Shown piece after piece: positions 15,575 to 23,870 of a stretch of 64,000 nucleotides of DNA. Numbering within the stretch: the first letter of the stretch is position 1; every line of letters begins with the position of its first letter. The position numbers were made by a program, and so were the translations under genes. This DNA is from Mucilaginibacter yixingensis (GTDB lineage: Bacteria; Bacteroidota; Bacteroidia; Sphingobacteriales; Sphingobacteriaceae), in NCBI RefSeq assembly GCF_041080815.1, contig NZ_CP160205.1, positions 3,906,001 to 3,970,000 of the forward strand, in the 5' to 3' direction. The notes below the pieces were generated by a model. That model saw only the letters and a program-made list of their open reading frames with translations, was not told the DNA's origin and did not search any database.

Positions 15575-17353
15575 ATGTATAATTTCAACGTACGCGTTTA
15601 TGGTCTGCTCATTAACGACCAACAGGAAGTGTTGCTGAGCGACGAGCAGGAATACGGCCACCGCTTCATCAAATTCCCCGGTGGGGGCTTAGAGCACGGC
15701 GAAGGCCTGATTGACGGCCTGAAACGTGAGTTTATGGAAGAGTGTAACCTGGAGGTAGAAGTGCTGAGTCATTTTTACACCACAGATTTCTACGTCAAAT
15801 CTGCCTTTAACGATTCTCAGATCATTAGCGTTTATTACCTGGTAAAAAGCCTCTCGCCTATCACGTTTGCCGTTAAAACCATCGAGTATGATTTTGATGG
15901 CGAGGGCGACCTGCTGCAGGCCTTCCGCTGGGTAAAAGTGAGCGAGCTAAAAGTAGAGGATGTAACTTTCCCTACGGATAGGCAGGTGGTGAAAATGATG
16001 AACACCCCTCCCAACCCTTCCCGAGGGGGAGGGTTTCTGTCAGCACAGGAAAAGAAAGTCTCCCCCTCCGGGGGAGATTTAGAGGGGGTTGGGGTAGCCG
16101 AACGCGATCTTAAAGTGATCTGGCACCCATATACCCAAATGCAAACAGCCCAGCCACCCGTGCCTATTGTGCGCGGCGAGGGGGCATTATTGTTTGACGA
16201 AGACGGCAAAAGCTATATCGATGCCGTATCATCCTGGTGGACCAACATCCACGGCCACGCGCATCCACACATTGCAAAAAAGGTAGCCGGACAGTTGAAA
16301 GAACTGGAACACGTCATCTTTGCCGGCTTTACCCACAAACCAGCTGTAGAACTGGCCGAGCGATTGCTGGCTATCCTGCCCTCAAACCAGGCCAAGGCTT
16401 TCTACTCTGATAATGGCTCTACCGCTGTTGAGGTAGCCATAAAAATGTGCCTGCAATACTGGCACAACCAGGGCCAGCCACGCACCAAAATACTGGCGTT
16501 TAACAACGCCTATCATGGCGATACTTTTGGTGCCATGGCGGTAAGCGGCAGGAGTGCATTTACCGCTGCTTTCGATAGTTTGCTGTTTGAGGTTGAGTTT
16601 ATTGATCTGCCAACGGAGGAAAACATCCAGGGTCTCAAATCTCAGATCTCCAATCTCAAGTCTCAACTCGCCTGTTTCATTTTTGAACCACTGGTACAAG
16701 GCTCGGCCGGGATGATTATGTACAAAGCCGAACATCTGGAACAATTGATGGCCCATTGCCGTGCCGAAGGCGTGCTGATGATTGACGATGAGGTATTCAC
16801 GGGCTTCGGGCGTACCGGCAAGCGTTTTGCCTGCAACCATGTGCAAACCCAGCCTGATATTATGTGCTTCTCCAAAGGTCTTACCGGCGGTACCATGGCT
16901 TTCGGCCTGACAACCTGTACCCAACAGATCTATGATGCTTTTTTGTCTAACGACAAGATGAAGACGCTCTTCCACGGTCATTCTTACACCGCCAACCCGG
17001 TGGCCTGCGCTGCATCACTGGCCAGTATGGATTTGTTTTTGGATGAGCAGACGGAAACGAACATCGCACGAATTGTACAATCGCACAGCGCTTTTGCTCA
17101 ACGCATTGCGTCGCACCCAAAAGTAAAAACGGTGCGCCAAACCGGCACTATTGTAGCGTTAGAATGGGAAACCGGTGAGGGCACGTCTTACTTCAGCAAT
17201 TTGCGCGACAGGCTGTATCATCACTTCCTTAACCGCGGAATTGTGTTGCGTCCGCTGGGGAATGTGATCTATATTTTACCGCCTTATTGCATAACTGATG
17301 ATCAACTGGCCTATATTTACGCCGAAATTGAAAAGGCGTTAGAGGAGATATAA
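15575..17353 (+). CDS. bioA: Nudix hydrolase fused to BioA (adenosylmethionine-8-amino-7-oxononanoate aminotransferase)
   Basis: 592 residues in one frame. Residues 1-142 are a Nudix hydrolase; the Nudix box is GGGLEHGEGLIDGLKREFMEECNLEV. Residues 178-592 are BioA, which makes 7,8-diaminopelargonate in biotin synthesis: WHPYTQM, SSWWTNIHGHAHP, DNGSTAVEVAIKM, YHGDTFGAM, FEPLVQGSAGM, DDEVFTGFGRTGK and the PLP lysine in CFSKGLTGG. The linker (about 144-173, PPNPSRGGGF to GDLEGVGV) is translated from a palindromic CTCCC/GGGAG intergenic repeat at 16005-16095. A second repeat-like stretch encodes LKSQISNLKSQ near residue 354. BioA has no ATG of its own after the linker; ATGs at 15995/15998 could allow separate initiation. 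Confidence 0.9.
   Translation: MYNFNVRVYGLLINDQQEVLLSDEQEYGHRFIKFPGGGLEHGEGLIDGLKREFMEECNLEVEVLSHFYTTDFYVKSAFNDSQIISVYYLVKSLSPITFAVKTIEYDFDGEGDLLQAFRWVKVSELKVEDVTFPTDRQVVKMMNTPPNPSRGGGFLSAQEKKVSPSGGDLEGVGVAERDLKVIWHPYTQMQTAQPPVPIVRGEGALLFDEDGKSYIDAVSSWWTNIHGHAHPHIAKKVAGQLKELEHVIFAGFTHKPAVELAERLLAILPSNQAKAFYSDNGSTAVEVAIKMCLQYWHNQGQPRTKILAFNNAYHGDTFGAMAVSGRSAFTAAFDSLLFEVEFIDLPTEENIQGLKSQISNLKSQLACFIFEPLVQGSAGMIMYKAEHLEQLMAHCRAEGVLMIDDEVFTGFGRTGKRFACNHVQTQPDIMCFSKGLTGGTMAFGLTTCTQQIYDAFLSNDKMKTLFHGHSYTANPVACAASLASMDLFLDEQTETNIARIVQSHSAFAQRIASHPKVKTVRQTGTIVALEWETGEGTSYFSNLRDRLYHHFLNRGIVLRPLGNVIYILPPYCITDDQLAYIYAEIEKALEEI
16005..16095. repeat. CTCCC-type intergenic repeat inside a coding region
   Basis: CCCCTCCCAACCCTTCCCGAGG...AGGGTTTC and GAAAGTCTCCCCCTCCGGGGG...GAGGGGGTTGGGG form an inverted repeat. 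Related blocks are intergenic at 49027-49060, 51683-51785, 50716-50741 and 56272-56368. Confidence 0.8.
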
Positions 17354-17362
17354 TATACTCTC

Positions 17363-17466
17363 CATGTCATTTCGACCAACGGGAGAAATCTTAGACAATT
17401 GCAAAACCACACGGCATGGCACTCGTCTAAGATTTCTCTCTGCGCTACGCTCCGTTCGAAATGACA
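17363..17466. repeat. Long inverted repeat (GTCATTTCG-ended family)
   Basis: ATGTCATTTCGACC...GAGAAATCTTAGAC pairs with GTCTAAGATTTCTC...GTTCGAAATGACAT. Confidence 0.85.
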
Positions 17467-17496
17467 TCGATCAGGGAACGCCAAAACAAAACAATT

Positions 17497-18114
17497 ATGC
17501 AAAACAACTTACCATCTATACTCCATAAAATTGTAGCAAACCAGGATCTGCACGCGCGTTGGTTAAATACGCTGTCGCTGATGGAAAACACCGGCGCCCG
17601 CAAAATATCAGCTTGTGAAGACCCGGTAACCGTTACCTACATCATTCTGAAACATGCGGCTGAGGAGCACCGCCATGCTTTTTATCTGAAAAAACAGATT
17701 GAGAAAATCCCTGGCGGCAACTGCCCTACTTATGCTGGCGAGTACTTGCTTACCCCTAGTAACAGTAAATATTACCTCAACCTGCTGGATGTACTGGTAT
17801 CGCGCTACCTCAAAGCAGAATTAAACCTGAACGGTGCCGAGTTGCGCTTTGCGGCCTATCTGCTGGTAACCTACGCTATTGAAGTACGGGCCGATGAACT
17901 TTACCCGGTTTACCAGGACGTACTGGATGCTGCCAAAAGCAAAGTGAACGTAAAATCTATCATCCTGGAAGAAGAAGGACACCTGGAAGAGATGATTAAC
18001 CAGTTACAGCACTTCTCGCCCGAGTGGCAAAAGCATGCAGATGTAGCTGTAGAGATTGAAACCCGCTTATTTAATAACTGGGTAGAAGGCCTGGCAGCAG
18101 AGGTAGCAGCCTAA
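17497..18114 (+). CDS. Ferritin-like/helical-bundle protein of unknown function
   Basis: 205 residues from ATG 17497 (MQNNLPSILHKIV). An earlier in-frame ATG at 17461 lies inside an inverted repeat and is rejected. The protein is all-helical, with HAAEEHRHAFYLKKQIE in the first third and ILEEEGHLEEMINQL in the last third. Two ExxH-type helices of this kind are the metal-ligand pattern of ferritin-like diiron proteins. Soluble. It follows the biotin gene bioA after a 140-base spacer with an inverted repeat, and its stop overlaps the end of the convergent SDR gene. The reaction is unknown. Confidence 0.7.
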   Translation: MQNNLPSILHKIVANQDLHARWLNTLSLMENTGARKISACEDPVTVTYIILKHAAEEHRHAFYLKKQIEKIPGGNCPTYAGEYLLTPSNSKYYLNLLDVLVSRYLKAELNLNGAELRFAAYLLVTYAIEVRADELYPVYQDVLDAAKSKVNVKSIILEEEGHLEEMINQLQHFSPEWQKHADVAVEIETRLFNNWVEGLAAEVAA

Positions 18115-19079
18115 CGCTGCAAACGCACAGTAACTTCTTTAATTGATTGGCTTACCGGCTTAAATTGATAGCCGGTTGCTTTAAGCAGTTTGCTATTATC
18201 AAAGTTTTGCTTTTTGCTGGCAGTTTGGGCCGATACTTTATCAATGAATGGTGATTTGCGGGTGAAAGCGGAAACAAACTCGGCTAATCGCCAGGAGAAT
18301 TCCATCATCCATGGGCGAGCCAATCTTGCCGGTTTTTTAATACCAAAGTTACCGGCAATCTCGCCGGTAATATTCTGATAGGTACGATTCTCTGCACTAA
18401 CAATAAAGCGCTGACTGTTAATGTCAGAGTTCATGAGCAGGATCATGCAAGCAGCCACATCATACACGTCCACAAAACCAATGCTGCCTGAGGTATAAAA
18501 CTGCAGGCCCTTGCGTACGGTTTCAAACAGCGCGCCGCTACCACCAACACCCGCATCCGGGCCGAGGATGATGGAGGGGTTTACAATTACCGCATCCAAT
18601 CCCTCGGCAATGCCGCGCCACACTTCCATCTCACTCTCCAGTTTAGAAATGGCGTAGCCATCATTAGCTGCCGTTTCTTCCAGGTGATGGTTTTCGGTAA
18701 TGAGTTCGCCGGGTTTAGCCTCGCCCACTGCCGCTACAGAACTTACATGCAGCAATCTGATACCCATCTCCGTGCACAGGTTCACCACGTTAGCAGTCCC
18801 CTCAATATTATTGCGGATCATCGGCTCACGGTCGGCACGTTTTAACGATACCCAGGCCGCGCAATGATAAACCTGCGTAACGCCCTGCAGCGCATCTTCC
18901 AGGGCAAAAGCATCGGTAATATCGGCATCCACCCACTCAATTTTATCAGCATAAGGCTTCAAAATTTCGGGAATGGCAGAGCTGCTGCGCTTGGTACAAC
19001 GGATGTTGCCAACCTGCTGTACAAGCTGCCGGGCCAGTTCGGCCCCCAAAAAACCTGTTGCGCCGGTAATGAGGATCAT
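18111..19079 (-). CDS. Extended SDR (NAD-dependent epimerase/dehydratase family)
   Basis: 322 residues from ATG 19079 (MILITGATGFLGAEL). Upstream frame extension is made of a repeat (TGTGCAAATATGCGGATG words) and is rejected. The cofactor motif TGATGFLG is at the very N-terminus, and the catalytic YxxxK is YAISK in NDGYAISKLESE. HVSSVAAVG supplies the catalytic Ser region. The family contains sugar epimerases, dihydroflavonol-4-reductase-like enzymes and 3-beta-hydroxysteroid-type enzymes; the C-terminal half resembles the dihydroflavonol reductase-like group. Monocistronic; converges with and overlaps the previous gene by 4 bases. Confidence 0.88.
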   Translation of the reverse strand: MILITGATGFLGAELARQLVQQVGNIRCTKRSSSAIPEILKPYADKIEWVDADITDAFALEDALQGVTQVYHCAAWVSLKRADREPMIRNNIEGTANVVNLCTEMGIRLLHVSSVAAVGEAKPGELITENHHLEETAANDGYAISKLESEMEVWRGIAEGLDAVIVNPSIILGPDAGVGGSGALFETVRKGLQFYTSGSIGFVDVYDVAACMILLMNSDINSQRFIVSAENRTYQNITGEIAGNFGIKKPARLARPWMMEFSWRLAEFVSAFTRKSPFIDKVSAQTASKKQNFDNSKLLKATGYQFKPVSQSIKEVTVRLQR

Positions 19080-19082
19080 GTT

Positions 19083-19160
19083 TAATGTGCAAATATGCGG
19101 ATGTGCAAATATATAGATGTGCAGACATGTATATGTGCCGATCTGCAAATTTCTCTCAAA
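19083..19160. repeat. ATGTGCAAATATGCGG-type repeat
   Basis: Several near-copies of ATGTGCAAATAT in a row. Related words, partly inverted, occur at 19363-19396, 45815-45838 and 50750-50835. Confidence 0.65.
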
Positions 19161-19202
19161 CCATTGCAACGAACGAAGTTTTCACAGTAAGTGTTTACCA
19201 AG

Positions 19203-19287
19203 ATGTCATGCTGAGGCACGAAGCATCTCTAAGGATAGTCCTGCTTACTTATCCTCAGAGATGCTTCGCTACCGCTCAGAATGACAA
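19203..19287. repeat. Long inverted repeat (GTCAT-ended family)
   Basis: ATGTCATGCTGAGGCACGAAGCATCTC pairs with GAGATGCTTCGC...GCTCAGAATGACA. Close copy of the element at 2968-3050. Confidence 0.85.
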
Positions 19288-19406
19288 CTCGCAAAGATTG
19301 CTTCATTACAGCAATGACGTAATTATTGAGAGTTGTATATCTGCTACTTTATGTTACGTGCCCACACATTTGCACATCCACCTATCTGCACATTCATAAT
19401 AAATAA

Positions 19407-19414
19407 TACATTTG
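19407..19414 (+). promoter_or_regulatory. -7 promoter element (TACATTTG) for the arginase-fold gene
   Basis: TACATTTG ends 6 bases before ATG 19421, so the transcript should be almost leaderless. This favours ATG 19421 over the TTG at 19412, which lies inside the element. Confidence 0.6.
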
Positions 19415-19420
19415 CAGGGT

Positions 19421-20608
19421 ATGTCATTAGCAGATTTCTTCGCGCCCATCAGTCTCAAAAATATCGTTCCTAAGAACGGCTGGTTTGCCAGTCAGCTGGG
19501 GAGCCGTATTGAGCATTTTTCGGTTGATTTCCCTGATCTGGAGAGCGATGACAGGATTGATCTGGCCATCATCGGCGTACTGGACGACCGTAACGCGGTA
19601 AACAACCAGGGCTGCGGACTGGCGCCTGATCATCTGCGCGAGAAACTGTACCAACTGCACGAAGGTGCCTATAACACCCGCATTGTAGATCTGGGCAACA
19701 TCCGTCCCGGCGCTACCGTGGCCGACACCTATTTTGCTATAAAATATGTGGTGTCGGAACTAATTAAGAAAGATATCACCCCGGTAATCATCGGCGGCGG
19801 GCAGGACCTTACCTACGCCCAGTACATGGCCTACGAGGAACTGGAACAAAAGGTAGACCTGGTTGTAATTGACGCACGCTTTGACCTGGATGATGAACCA
19901 CCAACCGAAAGCATTGAAACCACATCTGCCGCTTATCTGAATAAAATCTTCCTGCACGAACCTAATTACCTGTTCAACTTCAGCAACCTGGGATACCAGA
20001 CCTATTTTGTAAATCAAGACAGTCTGCGGGTGATGGACAAGCTCTATTTTGATGCCCAACGTTTGGGGGAGCTAACCAGTCAGATTGCCGTTACCGAGCC
20101 GGTGATACGCAACGCCAACATGCTGAGCTTTGATATGAGCGCTATCCGCTCGTCAGACGCCGCGGGCAATGCCAACGCCACACCAAACGGTTTTTATGGC
20201 GAGGAGGCCTGCCAGATGTGTCGCTACGCAGGCTTTAATGATAAACTGACCTCGATCGGTTTCTACGAGTTTAACCCGGCGTATGACAACAACGGTCAAA
20301 CCGCTATGCTGCTGGCCGAGATGATCTGGTACTTTATTGATGGCTACTATAACCGTAAAAAAGATTTCCCGCTTAACCCCAAATCGCAATACCTTATTTA
20401 CAAAACCAGCCTTACGCATGACGATCATGAACTGGTGTTTGTAAAAAGCAAAAAGAGCGACCGCTGGTGGATGCAGGTGCCCTACCCTACAGGCGGTTCG
20501 CAAAACGAGCGCTTCCATTTAGTGCCTTGCCGTTATGACGATTACCAGATGGCCGTAGCCGGCGAAATGCCTGACCTGTGGTGGCGCACCTACCAAAAAC
20601 TGTACTGA
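19421..20608 (+). CDS. Arginase/formimidoylglutamase-fold protein with altered metal site
   Basis: 395 residues from ATG 19421. The ureohydrolase fold is recognisable from IIGGGQDLTYAQ (residues 123-134), VVIDARFDLDD (148-158) and LSFDMSAIRSSDA (235-247). In active arginases and formimidoylglutamases these blocks read GGDHS, DAHxD and DxDxxDP. Here two His ligands are replaced (H to Q at 128, H to R at 153) and one Asp by Ser at 240, so a normal dimanganese centre cannot form. Bacteroidota copies are usually annotated formimidoylglutamase, but that reaction is doubtful here. A TlpA-like thioredoxin gene follows after 38 bases. Confidence 0.8.
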   Translation: MSLADFFAPISLKNIVPKNGWFASQLGSRIEHFSVDFPDLESDDRIDLAIIGVLDDRNAVNNQGCGLAPDHLREKLYQLHEGAYNTRIVDLGNIRPGATVADTYFAIKYVVSELIKKDITPVIIGGGQDLTYAQYMAYEELEQKVDLVVIDARFDLDDEPPTESIETTSAAYLNKIFLHEPNYLFNFSNLGYQTYFVNQDSLRVMDKLYFDAQRLGELTSQIAVTEPVIRNANMLSFDMSAIRSSDAAGNANATPNGFYGEEACQMCRYAGFNDKLTSIGFYEFNPAYDNNGQTAMLLAEMIWYFIDGYYNRKKDFPLNPKSQYLIYKTSLTHDDHELVFVKSKKSDRWWMQVPYPTGGSQNERFHLVPCRYDDYQMAVAGEMPDLWWRTYQKLY

Positions 20609-20646
20609 TAATTTAACGCCACCCTAAGCGTTATTAATGCTATAAC

Positions 20647-21798
20647 ATGATGAAGAAATTCTTATTCCTCCTTGCAGCGCTTTGCCCAATGCTGGCCGCT
20701 GCTCAAATGCAAAAAAGCACTTTTACCGTTAAAGGCACCGTTGGTTCTGTAATAGACTCGCCGGCCCGTGCTTATTTATTATACCAACTGGGGGCCAACC
20801 GCCTGCTCGATTCGGCCACCATACACAAAGGTCAGTTCAGTATTACTGGTGATGTGATCTATCCGGCACAGGCCACCGTAGTAATTGACAAAGCCGGCGC
20901 CGGCATTGCCAAACTCGACACCTCTGCAGATCACCTGGTATTTTTTGTGGAGAAAGGGGTGATCAACCTCAACTCGACCGACAAAATTGCCAAAGCCCAG
21001 ATCACCGGCTCAAAAATTAACGACGATAACAAAGTGCTGGGCACTAAAATGAACGTAGTTGAAAAAACAGCAGAGCAGATTAGCGCCGATGTTGCCGCAG
21101 CACCACCAGAAAAAAAGAACTCACCTGATTTCCAGAACCAGATCCAAGCGCGCTACAGGTCATTACAGGATATGGCAGAAACCACACTGAAGGATTTTAT
21201 CAAAACCAATCCCAATAGCTTTTTAAGCTTGATGGCTGTAGGTTCGCTGGCCAAAAACCCTAACGCCAATCCGCAAGAACTGGGCGACATGCTGGCTTCA
21301 TTGTCTGATGAGCTAAAAACTTCTGAACCTGCAATAGGCATCAAAGTTGCACTGGAGAAAATGAAGAGCGGCGCCGTAATTGGTATGCCTGCACCAGATT
21401 TTACACAGAACGATATAAACGGTGCACCGGTAAAGCTATCATCATTCAAAGGCAAATATGTGCTGGTAGATTTTTGGGCCTCATGGTGTGGCCCTTGCCG
21501 CCAGGAAAACCCTAATGTGGTGCGTGCCTATAACAAGTACAAAACCAAGAATTTCACCATACTGGGTGTATCATTGGATAGAGATAAAACGGCCTGGCAA
21601 AACGCCATCAAAAACGATGGCCTGGCCTGGACACAGGTATCAGACCTGCAATACTGGAACAACGCGGTGGCAGCGCAGTACCAGGTTACTTCTATCCCTC
21701 AAAACTTTCTGATCGATCCGCAAGGCAAGGTGATTGCCAAAAACCTGCGCGGCGAGGAGCTGGATGCAAAGTTGGCGGAGCTGTTGGGTAAGATATAG
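20647..21798 (+). CDS. TlpA-like thioredoxin protein with N-terminal DUF4369
   Basis: 383 residues. A signal peptide (FLFLLAALCPMLAAAQ) is followed by a DUF4369 domain (about 25-125: FTVKGTVGSVIDSPARAYLLYQLG), a helical linker, and a C-terminal AhpC/TlpA thioredoxin domain (about 250-383) with the redox motif WASWCGPC and the cis-proline region TSIPQNF. Periplasmic thiol-disulfide reductase, a very common architecture in Bacteroidota. Probably reduces or protects envelope proteins; the specific partner is unknown. The gene ends 9 bases before a REP doublet. Confidence 0.93.
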   Translation: MMKKFLFLLAALCPMLAAAQMQKSTFTVKGTVGSVIDSPARAYLLYQLGANRLLDSATIHKGQFSITGDVIYPAQATVVIDKAGAGIAKLDTSADHLVFFVEKGVINLNSTDKIAKAQITGSKINDDNKVLGTKMNVVEKTAEQISADVAAAPPEKKNSPDFQNQIQARYRSLQDMAETTLKDFIKTNPNSFLSLMAVGSLAKNPNANPQELGDMLASLSDELKTSEPAIGIKVALEKMKSGAVIGMPAPDFTQNDINGAPVKLSSFKGKYVLVDFWASWCGPCRQENPNVVRAYNKYKTKNFTILGVSLDRDKTAWQNAIKNDGLAWTQVSDLQYWNNAVAAQYQVTSIPQNFLIDPQGKVIAKNLRGEELDAKLAELLGKI

Positions 21799-21807
21799 TT
21801 TGTTGCA

Positions 21808-21978
21808 TGACGGCGGCCAGAGGCCGCGAGATAGTCGTCACTCGGCTGGAGCCGAGCGACTGCAAAGGTTTTTATAAACAGAAAATGCGGCTTTAAGTCG
21901 CATTTTCTGTTTAACTATTTCTGCAATCGCTCGCGTCCACGCGAGTGACGACTATCTCGCGGCCTCTGGCCGCCGTCA
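21808..21978. repeat. REP doublet on the 3' side of the RAYT gene
   Basis: Arm 21808-21864 (TGACGGCGGCCAGAGGCCGC...CTCGGCTGGAGCCGAGCGACTGCA) faces an inverted arm 21922-21978. Each arm has two hairpins: GCGGCC-AGA-GGCCGC and CTCGGCT/AGCCGAG (or CTCGCG/CGCGAG in the second arm). Between them lies another hairpin, CAGAAAATGCG/CGCATTTTCTG (21879-21909). The block stops 6 bases from the transposase stop codon. Confidence 0.9.
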
Positions 21979-21984
21979 AGCACG

Positions 21985-22515
21985 TCAATCCCAATCCATC
22001 TTTAAAGGCGAGTCAGGATTAGCGCTACTAAATACATAGCTACCCGCATCATTTACAAGCATTGCTTCTACCGGGTTTTGATGTATGTAATTCATTTTTT
22101 GAGCAAACACCTCCTCGGTCAGTAATTCAACGGGATGGCCGGTCTTTTGCCAAAACTGAAACTCGCTGTTTTGTCCGCTCATATTAGCATGGTATTTAAA
22201 TAGATGAATCATCCATTCGGTCCTGCTTTCTGACGGATTATTAATTATCATTTCAATTATTCGCTTGGCCGTATAACTTTTAAAATCGCGCAACACATCG
22301 GCCAGTCTACTATCTTCTTGTTGAACAATCAAATGGATATGGTTGCTCATAATACAATAGGCAAATAGCTTAAGCTTCTTATATTGACGACAATATTCAA
22401 GGTTTCTGATTATTTCTTCGCAATAATCTTTCCGGGTAAAAACATCTATCCATCCCACAACGGTCATAGTAATGAAGTATGCACGGTCTGAAGTTGCTTT
22501 TCTTAGTTCTGACAT
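21985..22515 (-). CDS. REP-associated tyrosine transposase (RAYT), Y1/IS200-like
   Basis: 176 residues. A single-domain HUH (Y1) transposase: metal-binding HIH at 59-61 in MSNHIHLIV and catalytic Tyr 81 in FKSYTAKRII. The C-terminal NYIHQNPVEAMLV and YVFSSA are the signatures of the COG1943/RAYT branch, which unlike IS200/IS605 elements is usually single-copy and linked to REP palindromes. That link is visible here: doublets with matching hairpins lie directly on both sides and further copies occur elsewhere in the window. RAYTs nick single-stranded REP DNA; a role in spreading REPs is the family hypothesis. The gene appears intact. Confidence 0.92.
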   Translation of the reverse strand: MSELRKATSDRAYFITMTVVGWIDVFTRKDYCEEIIRNLEYCRQYKKLKLFAYCIMSNHIHLIVQQEDSRLADVLRDFKSYTAKRIIEMIINNPSESRTEWMIHLFKYHANMSGQNSEFQFWQKTGHPVELLTEEVFAQKMNYIHQNPVEAMLVNDAGSYVFSSANPDSPLKMDWD

Positions 22516-22532
22516 GTGACGGTTTGGTTAGA

Positions 22533-22678
22533 TGACGGCGGCCAGAGGCCGCATGATAAGGGTCACTCGGCTGGAGCCGAGCGACTGCATCCTTTATTTA
22601 GTTTCTAAATAAAAACTTAATCGCAATCGCTCGCGTCTACGCGAGTGACGACTATCCCGCGGCCTCTGGCCGCCGCAA
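22533..22678. repeat. REP doublet on the 5' side of the RAYT gene
   Basis: Arm 22533-22589 and inverted arm about 22622-22676, with the same two-hairpin structure as the doublet at 21808-21978. The first arm starts 18 bases upstream of the transposase ATG, so it may overlap its promoter. Confidence 0.9.
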
Positions 22679-22691
22679 TGCATACAGGCAA

Positions 22692-23870
22692 TTACCCCAC
22701 CTTCCGCTGCGCCTTCTCCCAAACACCTGTCTGCGTAGTGGTAAAATAGCGGATAATCCCAGCCAACACAGCATAGTTCATTACGCAGAAATAGTAGGGC
22801 ACAAATAGCGCTTTAACGCGAATCTGGCGTTTCTCCATAATCATACCCAATAGAGCCAGCAGATAGAAGAGTACTTGTCCCGCAAGCAGCAATTGATAGA
22901 TCCAGCCGCCCGGTCCGGCAACTATGGCAATATTAGTGATCAGTGACAGGATCATAAAAAACGGCGTAACCGTCCAGCGCAATACGCGGTGACTAACGTA
23001 TTGGAACGATAGCATCGGGTACTTAAACGGATTCAGCAGTTTCTTTAACCAAATGATAGATTGGATACCGCCCGAGGCAATGCGCACTTTCCGTTTCAAT
23101 TCTTCTGATACATTTTCAGATGATGATTCGGTGGCGTAGGCATCAGGCTCATAAACTATGCGGTAGCCATCAGCAGCAATCAGCATTGATATCATAAAAT
23201 CATCCAGCAGGGCATTTGGTTGTACCGGTTTGTATAAACTGCGACGCACGCTGAATAGCTCACCTGCGGCACCTACTACCGAGTACAACTCAGAGTCCCA
23301 TTTTTTCAGGGTCGATTCATACTTCCAGTAAAAACCTTCGCCGGCAGCGCTGGCATCATCAGTCTCTTCAATTTTTACGCGTTTCTCACCCGCTACGGCA
23401 CCCACGGTGGTATCAGAATAATGGCGGCAAATGTTCACCAACGCCTCTTTATTGAGCATGGTGTTGGCATCGGTAAAAATCACAATCTCGGTATCCACAA
23501 ACTCCATAGCGCGGTGCACGGCAGCAATTTTACCTGAACGACCGGATTTATGCAGCAATTTGATCTGTGGATACTCCGCAATAATATCGGGCGTGTTATC
23601 GCTCGATCCATCGGTTACAAACAGCAGTTTGTATTTGCCGGCAGGATAATCAAGCGCCAGGCTATTCTCAATTTTTTCGCGAATGATGCCGGCTTCGTTA
23701 TAAGCGGCTACCACCAGCGTGCAGTCTGGCAAGGTATCGGCATTTACCACAGGAACGGGCCTTTTGCCTTTAACCGCGCGCTTTATTTTTATAATGATGT
23801 ATAACAAAATACCATAGCCCAGGTAAGTATAAAAGGCCATGAACAAGCTAATCCAGAATGTTATTTTCAT
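22692..23870 (-). CDS. Membrane glycosyltransferase, family 2
   Basis: 392 residues from ATG 23870 (MKITFWISLFMAFYTYLGYG). N-terminal membrane helix, GT-A catalytic domain (about 50-285) with VVAAYNEAGIIREKI, VTDGSSDNTPD, TDANT (DxD-like) and DDFMIS, then at least three C-terminal membrane helices (300-390). This is the layout of processive or polyprenyl-linked GT2 enzymes (BcsA/IcaA-like family). A QxxRW motif is not obvious (KRKVRIASGG instead), so it may be non-processive. Its ATG overlaps the stop of the next upstream gene (ATGA), so the two GTs are coupled. Probably part of the exopolysaccharide locus. Confidence 0.88.
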   Translation of the reverse strand: MKITFWISLFMAFYTYLGYGILLYIIIKIKRAVKGKRPVPVVNADTLPDCTLVVAAYNEAGIIREKIENSLALDYPAGKYKLLFVTDGSSDNTPDIIAEYPQIKLLHKSGRSGKIAAVHRAMEFVDTEIVIFTDANTMLNKEALVNICRHYSDTTVGAVAGEKRVKIEETDDASAAGEGFYWKYESTLKKWDSELYSVVGAAGELFSVRRSLYKPVQPNALLDDFMISMLIAADGYRIVYEPDAYATESSSENVSEELKRKVRIASGGIQSIIWLKKLLNPFKYPMLSFQYVSHRVLRWTVTPFFMILSLITNIAIVAGPGGWIYQLLLAGQVLFYLLALLGMIMEKRQIRVKALFVPYYFCVMNYAVLAGIIRYFTTTQTGVWEKAQRKVG

